NCBI GenBank assembly: GCA_021155845.1
Contig: JAJNBK010000168.1
Coordinates: 1 to 5,427 of the forward strand
Direction: 5' to 3'
DNA from: Nitrososphaeraceae archaeon
Lineage (GTDB): Archaea > Thermoproteota > Nitrososphaeria > Nitrososphaerales > Nitrososphaeraceae
DNA: 5,427 bases
Part shown: in pieces, positions 1-5,397 of the stretch
Numbering within the stretch: the first letter of the stretch is position 1
How the letters are laid out: every line of letters begins with the position of its first letter
Notes under the pieces: model-generated
Told to the model about the DNA's origin: nothing
The model's input: the letters and a program-made list of their open reading frames with translations, nothing else
The model's database searches: none
Made by a program: the position numbers and the translations under genes

Positions 1-341
1 AAGCGATTGCGGAAGCAGCAGTAACGAGTAAGCCAGACCAAAAAAAAGGAGAATCAATAATTGCATTTTTGGTGTTGCGGACAGGATTTTCACCATCCGA
101 TCAGCTACATGTTGAGCTTGTTGATCACATTCGAAATGCAGTGGGACCAATTGCAACACCTGAAGAGATTTATTTTGTCAACAAACTTCCTAAAACACGA
201 AGTGGCAAAATAATGCGGAGGTTGCTTAAATCCATAGCCAGTGGAGCTGCAATTGGTGATGCTACCACACTTGAAGATGAGGCATCAATAGAAGAAATAA
301 GGCAAGCCTATAATGATTTACATAAAGTAGTTGGCCACTAA
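1..341 (+). CDS. acs: Acetyl-CoA synthetase (AMP-forming), C-terminal end, truncated by window edge
   Basis: This is the last 112 codons of an acyl/acetyl-CoA synthetase, open from base 3 with the start outside the window. The enzyme activates acetate with ATP and CoA through an acetyl-adenylate, in the cytoplasm. The visible part is the mobile C-terminal domain. It shows the EAAV...KGESIIAFLVL strand region, then PKTRSGKIMRR at bases 189-221, whose lysine (207-209) is the catalytic residue of the adenylation step and the known acetylation target in this family. A GDATTLED stretch typical of Acs tails follows. The gene ends HKVVGH-TAA. The final 52 bases before the last codons are duplicated just downstream, so this exact C-terminus may be recent. 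Another acyl-CoA synthetase, such as one for propionate or hydroxypropionate, cannot be excluded because the acyl-binding pocket is off the window. Confidence 0.88.
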   Translation, partial: AIAEAAVTSKPDQKKGESIIAFLVLRTGFSPSDQLHVELVDHIRNAVGPIATPEEIYFVNKLPKTRSGKIMRRLLKSIASGAAIGDATTLEDEASIEEIRQAYNDLHKVVGH

Positions 342-398
342 CTAACCATCAATAGAAGAAATAAGGCAAGCCTATAATGATTTACATAAAGTAGTTGG
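283..398. repeat. 52-bp perfect direct repeat with 64-bp period
   Basis: Bases 283-334 and 347-398 are identical over 52 bases, beginning catcaatagaagaaa and ending aaagtagttgg. The first copy encodes the synthetase C-terminus. The second lies after the stop and is out of frame with the first, because 64 is not a multiple of three. Both copies end in a possible stop in the native frame: copy one GGC CAC TAA, copy two GGT TAG. The 12 bases after copy one do not match those after copy two. A tandem duplication of the gene end is the simplest reading. An assembly artefact is possible. Confidence 0.95.
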
Positions 399-420
399 TT
401 AGCAGCAGTGACCAACTACT
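390..420 (+). terminator. Hairpin after the synthetase gene, possible 3'-end structure
   Basis: Bases 390-399 (agtagttggt) and 411-420 (accaactact) form a perfect 10-bp stem. One G-U and one A-U pair can extend it inward, leaving a loop of about 7 bases. It lies about 50 bases after the synthetase stop, where a transcript end is expected. No strong T-run follows directly; the nearest are TTTT at 451-454 and TTTTT at 492-496. Archaeal termination relies mainly on T-rich tracts, so the hairpin may instead stabilise the mRNA 3' end. The left arm comes from the second repeat copy. Confidence 0.35.
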
Positions 421-619
421 AATAGTGCTCAAACTTGCGATAAGAGGACATTTTGAATTACTGTAAGGTAATGCATGTAAATTCTGATTACTTTTTGATT
501 AGAAAGTAGTAATAACTCCTCCTCTGTTTCAGCTTGTATGAATATTATTCTCTTTTAATTCATGGATGGTGTTTAATTAATTTTTGTAAAGTTCTTCATT
601 ATATATATAATAATAATAA

Positions 620-1111
620 TTAGATCGAAATTATTGTCATTATTGATTTTTCAGTAATGTCATGCTCCTCTATGAATCCTGATGCTGCAGCAATAATGTA
701 TTTAGCAGGTTTCGTATTTTTATAAGTACAGCTCGCTGCATCCAATGCATTTTTACATGGATCTGCATCTTTTACCATATATACTATATTGCCATTTTCA
801 TTAATCCAGATTAGATCAAGATTGTATTCAATGTTTAAAAGCCACATAGCGTATAAATCTGATTTTTCATAAATTAGGATCATTGCAGAATTCAATGGGA
901 GTCTTTCTTCTCTAAACATTAACCATCTCTGTTTATCTGCACGAGACTCTGCAATTTCCACTTTAATTACATCATCATCTATTCTTATCGTTCCTTCTGC
1001 AAAGTCTATCTGCTTATTTTTAATTTCCTGTGGAATAAATACAAGACCGAGTGATCCTATAGTGACAGCTGCAACAAGCACTGGTATTATAACAGCTATC
1101 TTTCCAACCAA
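620..1111 (-). CDS. DUF192 family protein, membrane-anchored
   Basis: A 163-residue protein. Residues 4-27 are a hydrophobic segment that acts as an uncleaved anchor or signal peptide, placing the domain outside the membrane. The rest matches DUF192, a small beta-rich family of unknown function found in bacteria and archaea. The conserved LMFREERLP block is at residues 64-72, the YAMWLLNIEYNLDLIWIN block (equivalent to the family's fWMkNT..pLDiiFid) at 87-104, ADPC...C with cysteines 119 and 128, and AKYIIAAASGF near 136-146. The assigned start is TTG at 1111, the first start codon after an in-frame stop. An ATG at 1119-1121 is out of frame, but removing one base from the CTTAA that follows would join it as MTNLVGK, so the true start is uncertain. 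It converges with the synthetase gene across a 278-base gap. No catalytic role can be assigned. Confidence 0.85.
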   Translation of the reverse strand: MVGKIAVIIPVLVAAVTIGSLGLVFIPQEIKNKQIDFAEGTIRIDDDVIKVEIAESRADKQRWLMFREERLPLNSAMILIYEKSDLYAMWLLNIEYNLDLIWINENGNIVYMVKDADPCKNALDAASCTYKNTKPAKYIIAAASGFIEEHDITEKSIMTIISI

Positions 1112-1519
1112 ATTAAGTCATTAATACAGCTTGCAAAAAGAATTTGAATTTTACTTCTATGAGTATCAACCAAAAGATGATGCTAAGAAGAAGGAGACAT
1201 CAAATTAATTTTTGTGTTGATACAAAGAACATATACGAAAATGATGCCTGTGCTTTCTTTTAAAATGGGCAATTAATTAATTAGTATTGTTAGTTAATAT
1301 TATTAAGCTGCTTCTAGATTTTGAATAAATTCAACTCAAATAGTATGAACATATGATGATGATGATGTTATTCTAGATGCAGCCACGACATTATTCTATC
1401 TTTCTTTCTTTCTACTTCTCCCTGCCGCCATCACTTTTTTCTTCTTCTTCTTCATTGTTTGCATTGTGTTCATTATTAATTATCTGCGTTTATTGTCACT
1501 GATGCTTAGTTGTTGATAT
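1112..1519. other. 408-base gap with short tandem repeats and no convincing gene
   Basis: This AT-rich stretch separates the hydrolase tail from the DUF192 gene. It holds three short tandem repeats: ATG x5 at 1353-1367, a TTTC run at 1399-1413, and CTT x4 at 1441-1453 next to T6. It also contains a 25-codon lysine-rich frame (1396-1473, -) and a 25-codon frame starting TTG (1131-1208, +), neither supported beyond being open. A weak TATA-like AAAATTC on the - strand, near 1146-1152, could serve the DUF192 gene. No RNA gene is recognisable. Confidence 0.7.
1396..1473 (-). CDS. Possible 25-residue lysine/arginine-rich microprotein
   Basis: From ATG at 1473 to TAG at 1396 the - strand encodes MNTMQT, then M, six lysines, VMAAG and a basic end RSRKKER. 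The charge would suit nucleic-acid binding. However, the lysine run comes from the GAA/AAG microsatellite, and the RKKER end from the second repeat (GAAA), so simple-sequence DNA alone could produce it. There is no clear Shine-Dalgarno sequence or TATA box at the right distance. It follows the hydrolase tail stop by about 50 bases in the same direction. Listed as a candidate only. Confidence 0.15.
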   Translation of the reverse strand: MNTMQTMKKKKKKVMAAGRSRKKER

Positions 1520-1705
1520 CTATATTCCTGTTACATTAATACTATCCCACTTTAAATTAGCAGTAGGAGGATTGCTAATACAAGATAATTTAGAGGTTAG
1601 TTCATTTATTCCTTCTTTAATAAGCTGATAATCTTCTGTGTATGTAAACTGCCATGTTGAATAATCATTAACTCCTCCTGGACCTGTTGCTGTAGCATTT
1701 TGCAA
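1520..1705 (-). pseudogene. Out-of-frame C-terminal tail of the GH5-like hydrolase
   Basis: This open stretch of 61 codons overlaps the 3' end of the hydrolase gene in a different frame. It reads as ordinary protein (QNATATGPGGVNDYSTW... ending DSINVTGI). The upstream protein loses natural composition over its last dozen residues (AKCYSNRSRRS). Removing one T from CCCTTTG near 1704-1706 joins ...HQQGQP to LQNATATG and gives a single protein of about 504 residues. The shift could lie anywhere between about 1668 and 1742, where both frames are open. I read it as the displaced end of the hydrolase, not a separate gene: its only start is a TTG inside the shift zone. No known domain is recognised in the tail. 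Confidence 0.7.
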
Positions 1706-3035
1706 AGGGTTGGCCTTGCTGATGTGAGATGATCTTCAAATCTATTTCATCCACGGTCCCTTGTTCTCCTCCTTCTATATTATTAGTCGACGACGATGTT
1801 AAATTAGAAGAAACTGCATTTTTGAGTAGTTCATAGTATTGCGTAGTTTGTATGTTTCCATTTTTGAGAGTGATGAGATTGAAGTTTGGTGCTCCATGAC
1901 GTTTAAAGTTCCAATTCCAATAAGCCGATCCGAATACTGGTATTTCTCCGAACATTTGAACAATACGATTTGTCTCATCTTGAGTTATATCGCTACCTCT
2001 ACTATTTATTTGCCAAACTTCTTCTCCTTCGCTGTTAAAGGTTTTCTCTCGCTTCACATTATTCCATTCGCCTACATATATTGGAACTCCAGCAAGTTGT
2101 GCTGATTTAATTAAAACGTCAAACTTAAACTCTTGATAATTATCACGTTCAGGTAAACCATATACAGTGATCTTGAATACAACATTTGTTTTATCAGCTG
2201 GTGCCATTTTTGCCAAATTCTCAGCATTTACACCTCTTGGTGTGTCAAGTTCTATTGGTATATTCATACTGTATGCTATTGTCTTTTGAGTTAAGGTTCT
2301 CAATTCATTTGTAATAAATGTATTGAAGTTTCCTATCTTTTCCCATTGATCTATGTTATGTACTTGAGGTTCACTTAGTATTTCATAGCCTAACGTACTT
2401 GGATAAGCATCTACAGTAGTTACTATTTTTTTCAAAAAGTCAGCAAATAGTGTCCAGCCATCGTTTCCATTAGCATCCTTTATTGATCTATTCCACCAGT
2501 CTGTCCACCATATCTTTGCAGTTTGGTATTTAGGGCTTCCTCCACTATTGTAAGGATAAGTAGAATTATTATGCTCGAAAAAGAAGAATGGAAAGCCATT
2601 ACCTCTTTGATTATTTAACCAAGATGATGTATGAAATTGATGGTTATCATAGAGCACTTTTATTCCATATTTGTCGGCAGTCTGAGCAACAGTAATTAAC
2701 TCATTTATAAATTTATTAGGGTGTTTTATATAGGCCTCCCAAAAGAATAGATAACGTACATGGTTCATGCCTGCTTCAGAAATTAATCTGAAACTATCTT
2801 CATAGTAATTCTTTGGAAGAGAACCTCTAAAGTCTCTTTCCTCTGACATGGTTGTATAGTATCCGCGTAAATTAACCCCTATCAAAGATGTATTGCTCTC
2901 ATTCTCTTGAGCAGAGGTAGTAGAAATGAATGGATTATTGATTGTAAACATGCTTAGTATGATTATTGACGAAAGAAGAATTGATGTAATAATCTTTCTT
3001 AGCCTCCGATGATCATTATTATTTTTATACAACAC
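1668..3035 (-). CDS. Secreted GH5-like glycoside hydrolase (cellulase family), frameshifted at its C-terminus
   Basis: 455 residues as read. Residues 13-33 form a hydrophobic signal-peptide core, with likely cleavage after TTSA (42) before QENE. The mature part is a TIM-barrel hydrolase resembling GH5: LIGVNLRGYY (51-60), HVRYLFFWE with the family arginine at 94, NHQFH (131-135), EILSEP with acid/base Glu222, PIYVGEWN with nucleophile Glu323, and the barrel tryptophans in AYWNWN (371-376). Retaining cleavage of a beta-linked glycan such as cellulose or mannan outside the cell is inferred; the substrate is unknown. The acid/base is preceded by Ser, where GH5 usually has Asn. The start is GTG at 3035, just after an in-frame stop, with a TATA box about 30 bases upstream. 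The next gene upstream in the same direction is a polysaccharide deacetylase, 277 bases away. A one-base shift near 1705 cuts off about 60 C-terminal residues; the catalytic barrel is complete. Confidence 0.85.
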   Translation of the reverse strand: MLYKNNNDHRRLRKIITSILLSSIIILSMFTINNPFISTTSAQENESNTSLIGVNLRGYYTTMSEERDFRGSLPKNYYEDSFRLISEAGMNHVRYLFFWEAYIKHPNKFINELITVAQTADKYGIKVLYDNHQFHTSSWLNNQRGNGFPFFFFEHNNSTYPYNSGGSPKYQTAKIWWTDWWNRSIKDANGNDGWTLFADFLKKIVTTVDAYPSTLGYEILSEPQVHNIDQWEKIGNFNTFITNELRTLTQKTIAYSMNIPIELDTPRGVNAENLAKMAPADKTNVVFKITVYGLPERDNYQEFKFDVLIKSAQLAGVPIYVGEWNNVKREKTFNSEGEEVWQINSRGSDITQDETNRIVQMFGEIPVFGSAYWNWNFKRHGAPNFNLITLKNGNIQTTQYYELLKNAVSSNLTSSSTNNIEGGEQGTVDEIDLKIISHQQGQPFAKCYSNRSRRS

Positions 3036-3050
3036 GTGCGATTATCGGAG
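3004..3050 (-). promoter_or_regulatory. Potential mRNA stem enclosing the hydrolase start codon
   Basis: On the - strand, CTCCGATAATC (3050-3040) pairs with GATCATCGGAG (3014-3004): seven pairs, one A-C mismatch, then three more. The 25-base loop (3015-3039) contains the GTG start at 3035-3033. With a transcription start expected near 3045-3050 from the TATA box, the mRNA would begin in or just before this stem. It could modulate initiation or protect the 5' end. The pairing is visible; any function is inferred. Confidence 0.35.
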
Positions 3051-3061
3051 TAGGAATGCTT

Positions 3062-3080
3062 TTTTTTATATATATATATT
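3062..3080 (-). promoter_or_regulatory. TATA-box promoter of the glycoside hydrolase gene
   Basis: On the - strand an AATATATATATATA stretch runs into A7. It is centred about 35 bases upstream of the GTG start at 3035. Archaeal TATA boxes lie about 25 bases before the transcription start, which would leave a leader of roughly 10 bases. The TA run (3067-3079) makes the exact box ambiguous. Confidence 0.5.
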
Positions 3081-3217
3081 ATGAAGTAATATTTATCTTA
3101 TTTTTTCAGTTGTTTTATATGTGAATCTTATAAGAGTATTTGATTGATAAATAAAGAAGGCAAAATATATTCAGAAGAAAGGGGGTTTCATATTTCCTGC
3201 TTAATAGGGGAGTCTTA

Positions 3218-3244
3218 TCTCTTTAGAGACAAAGAGAATTTTTG
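3218..3244 (+). terminator. Terminator-like hairpin plus T-run without an assigned gene
   Basis: Bases 3218-3224 (tctcttt) and 3231-3237 (aaagaga) form a perfect 7-bp stem with a 6-base loop. On the + strand it is followed by ATTTTTG. The shape is that of an intrinsic terminator for + transcription, but no + gene precedes it. It lies between the deacetylase and the hydrolase, both on the - strand, where the stem would be followed by no T-run. It could end an antisense transcript or be chance in AT-rich DNA. Confidence 0.2.
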
Positions 3245-3312
3245 TGGATGACTGAAATTAGAGACACCAAACAACAATTTAGAAATGTGATAATCTTTAT
3301 CTTCCTTACTCC

Positions 3313-4311
3313 CTATCTTTTTAGATATAGATAATTGCTGTTTTCATCATATCCGAGATCTGCCATTGTCAATACCTTAAAGCCATTATCATGTAAATAT
3401 TTAATCTCATTTTCAAATAAATTTATGGAGGTAGCATACTGCTCTGGATCACCTTCTCCGCTATTATCTATTCTATGCCATATGACTATAGGAATTGCAT
3501 TTATTTTACCATCTGTATTATAGGTAGACTGGCTATTGACAACTTCAATGAATCTATCTAACATTTCAGAATCACTATATGAATTTTCCTTCCTCTCAGC
3601 ATCATGACTCCAACCCATAATAGAGTATCTATTTGCAAAGGTAAGTTCACCATCATCAGAAAATGTTCTACAATCAGTCTGACTTGATTCTTCTCCTCCT
3701 TCTTTAAATCCATCACAATGTAAATACATTAGTGGATCATTAGCAGTTCTAGCTATATCATAATATTTAGCAACTGTATTGACTACAGCTGCATTCTGAG
3801 CTCCAGTATTAGTAGGATAGGAAAAGCTTGTAGGATTAATGCCCTGGTCAAAAAGACATTCTTTTGATCCACCTACTTCATATTCTACACCCTTTTCTGA
3901 CAGGCTATCAAGATCATCATGGCTCATAGTATGAGATCCTATATCGTGTCCTTCATTGTAAAGTGCTATTATATCTTCCCAAGTCATTTTAACATTAGGA
4001 TGAACCTGTCCTTCTCCACCACCTACATTATTGCAGACAATATAGAAAGTAGCCTTATATCCATATTTGTCTAGAATTGGCTTCGCATTAGTGTATTGGC
4101 TCTTGTATCCATCATCAAAAGTTAAGATTACTGCTTTATTATTATTATTGGCATTATTAATGCCATCACTAGACGGAACAGAAAAAGGAATAGACTGGCT
4201 ATAGGCTATATTTGGTACTGAAAGAGCAGCACCAACACCCATTAGAATTGTTATTAATAAAATAGCAATTGTAAGACTGGCTCTAAAACTTCTTATACCT
4301 TTTAATATCAT
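3313..4311 (-). CDS. Secreted polysaccharide deacetylase (NodB homology domain)
   Basis: 332 residues. A basic start (KGIRSFR) and a hydrophobic core at residues 11-32 form a signal peptide, probably cleaved around AYSQS (36-40). An Asn-rich linker follows (51-58). The NodB domain begins at AVILTFDDGY: Asp66 is the expected catalytic base and Asp67 a metal ligand. HTMSHDDL supplies the metal-binding His127 and His131. SFSYPTN (162-168) stands for motif 3, GWSHD (233-237) lies near motif 4, and VIWHRI supplies the C-terminal His279. All key residues are present, so metal-dependent removal of N- or O-acetyl groups from an extracellular polysaccharide is likely. Chitin, peptidoglycan-like or matrix substrates cannot be told apart. 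The ATG start at 4311 sits 20-35 bases from TATA-like boxes. The next gene downstream is the GH5-like hydrolase, and the pairing suggests shared work on one glycan. Confidence 0.92.
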   Translation of the reverse strand: MILKGIRSFRASLTIAILLITILMGVGAALSVPNIAYSQSIPFSVPSSDGINNANNNNKAVILTFDDGYKSQYTNAKPILDKYGYKATFYIVCNNVGGGEGQVHPNVKMTWEDIIALYNEGHDIGSHTMSHDDLDSLSEKGVEYEVGGSKECLFDQGINPTSFSYPTNTGAQNAAVVNTVAKYYDIARTANDPLMYLHCDGFKEGGEESSQTDCRTFSDDGELTFANRYSIMGWSHDAERKENSYSDSEMLDRFIEVVNSQSTYNTDGKINAIPIVIWHRIDNSGEGDPEQYATSINLFENEIKYLHDNGFKVLTMADLGYDENSNYLYLKR

Positions 4312-4729
4312 AACTTCAAAACTATGGAATATAAATGACTGTATAAATATTTAACCTCGCATGTAGACTGCGGCTGAGAATATGAATATAACGAGGATTT
4401 TTACTGATTCATGAAGTCTAGTGGGAAAGAGTAATATTCGAAATTATAGCAGCTATTATTATTTACAAAAATTCTTTATAAGAATATTATATAAGATATA
4501 CATATATAACATTCATTTCCCTGTTGAATATTAAATGGTTAATAATATAGACATAAACTCATTATAGATTTCTAGTTTCTATTGCTGATCTATTATTCTT
4601 AGAGTCTTTGTTAACTTATATTGTAAGCTAACTTATGCCAGAGAGTATGTGCGAGTCATGACTGAGAAAGTTGATCTATGCTATCTTGACAATATTTGCC
4701 TTATGAAAGGGGCAAAATCTTTTTGAAGA
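4312..4729. other. 418-base gap, mostly without recognisable content
   Basis: Apart from the deacetylase promoter at its left end and hairpins near 4695-4730 after the secreted-protein gene, this AT-rich stretch shows no gene-like frame longer than about ten codons from an ATG. It contains a small perfect hairpin (attctt/aagaat, 4471-4485) next to TA-rich DNA, and a cctcg/cgagg inverted pair (4354-4358 and 4393-4397). No tRNA, snoRNA or riboswitch pattern is recognised. Confidence 0.6.
4328..4352 (-). promoter_or_regulatory. TATA-like promoter of the polysaccharide deacetylase
   Basis: Two - strand A/T boxes precede the ATG at 4311: AAATATTTATAC (plus bases 4341-4352) and CATTTATATT (4328-4337). 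The first would place transcription start about 10 bases before the ATG; the second would make the mRNA leaderless. No Shine-Dalgarno sequence is seen in the short interval to the ATG, which fits either option. Confidence 0.4.
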
Positions 4730-4730
4730 T
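4695..4730 (-). terminator. Paired hairpins with T-run after the secreted-protein gene
   Basis: On the - strand the TGA stop (4732-4730) runs into ATCTT-CAAA-AAGAT followed by TTTG (plus bases 4714-4730). A second stem follows, TTTGCC/GGCAAA (4711-4716 with 4695-4700). The position directly after the stop and the T-run fit a transcript end. The stems are only 5 and 6 bp, so confidence is low. Confidence 0.3.
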
Positions 4731-5147
4731 CATTTGAAGGGATTAATCTTTTGGAGTGTATCCATAATTGGATTAGGGTTACCTGAATTTTCTTCTGCCT
4801 GGTTATTAGCTTGTGAAGCTGTATTTGCTGTTGTTGTTGTAGTAGTATTATCGGTTTGATTATATGATCTACCTGTAGCATTTGTTACATTAAATGGTGC
4901 TGCACCCTCGTCGTTAGGATCTCTTACCTCAAGACCAGATATTGGAGCTTGCGGTATTGATTCAGCACCTTCATCAGGTATTCCTTCAGTCTGAACTCCT
5001 GTTTCTTCTTATTTCATCGTTAGAAGCATTTTTAGTCTGTTGTTCCTCTAATTGACTGGTCTGGGCAAATACATAATCCCCTTGGGAATATGAGGATAAA
5101 AGAATTAGAGATATGATAATGGGAGCATAAGAATATCTTTTGTTCAT
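4730..5147 (-). pseudogene. Small secreted Asn/Thr/Gln-rich protein, broken by a one-base frameshift
   Basis: From ATG at 5147 the frame reads MNKRYSYAP, a hydrophobic IIISLILLSS core, and a signal-peptide end VFAQTSQ, with likely cleavage after FA (28). It then stops at TGA 4986 after 53 residues. The next frame is open from 5008 to TGA at 4730. It continues as natural low-complexity secreted sequence: EETGVQTEGIPDEGAESI, VRDPNDEGAAPFNVTNATG, a six-Thr run, NTASQANNQAEE, and the end MDTLQKINPFK. Removing one base near ATAAGAAG joins the two parts into a protein of about 138 residues. The shift must lie between 4986 and 5011. I recognise no domain; an exported, possibly surface-associated linker-like protein is all that can be said. 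Real decay or sequencing error are both possible. It lies upstream of the deacetylase in the same direction, 418 bases away. Confidence 0.7.
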
Positions 5148-5385
5148 CTTGTATGTCCAAGATGTTATTCAACAAATGATTTAATAACTAGATGTTATTT
5201 CTCTATTAGATTATTCAATAGTATTAAACAACTTAGTTACTGTTACAGAGAGAGCATTAATTAAATCAAAAGCTCATAATAATAATTTGTAACTGCTATC
5301 ATGACACAAGTTTAACATATTAAATCTTAAGTTAATGAAAATGAGCATGCGCTGTCTCTTGAAGTCTATACTGCTATATTACTGC

Positions 5386-5397
5386 GTTATAAAAATG
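5386..5397 (+). promoter_or_regulatory. TATA-like box for a possible + gene leaving the window
   Basis: GTTATAAAAATG at 5386-5397 is a good archaeal TATA match. An ATG (5422-5424) follows about 30 bases later, and the window ends at ATG GAT. The spacing fits a nearly leaderless transcript on the + strand, divergent from the secreted-protein gene. Only two codons are visible, so the gene itself is not called. Confidence 0.3.

Noticed and set aside
575..1215. 13-bp repeat aattaatttttgt at 575-587 and 1203-1215 flanking the DUF192 gene, as mobile-element ends
   Set aside because: The match is low-complexity AT sequence in the same orientation, with no transposase or target-site duplication.
1608..1669. 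AGGAGGAG followed by ATG overlapping the hydrolase stop (TAATG), as a translationally coupled small gene
   Set aside because: The frame closes after 20 codons, and the sequence is better explained as the Gly-Gly-Val-Asn part of the frameshifted hydrolase tail.
1839..2105. 88-codon + strand open frame
   Set aside because: It lies wholly inside the hydrolase coding region on the opposite strand, where catalytic motifs confirm the - strand reading.
3335..3523. 62-codon + strand open frame
   Set aside because: It is antisense to the deacetylase C-terminus and has no domain or promoter of its own.
4312..4729. Possible structured RNA gene or tRNA in the long gap
   Set aside because: No cloverleaf, box C/D or riboswitch-like conserved core is visible; the small hairpins are isolated.
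4681..4881. 66-codon - strand open frame rich in Gln and Ile
   Set aside because: It is a third frame over the end of the secreted-protein gene. The Gln run is the CAA reading of the same ACA repeat that gives the Thr run, and it lacks an export signal.
5161..5199. 9-bp direct repeat gatgttatt (5161-5169 and 5191-5199) upstream of the secreted-protein gene, as operator sites
   Set aside because: Only two short AT-rich copies with no dyad symmetry; chance is sufficient.
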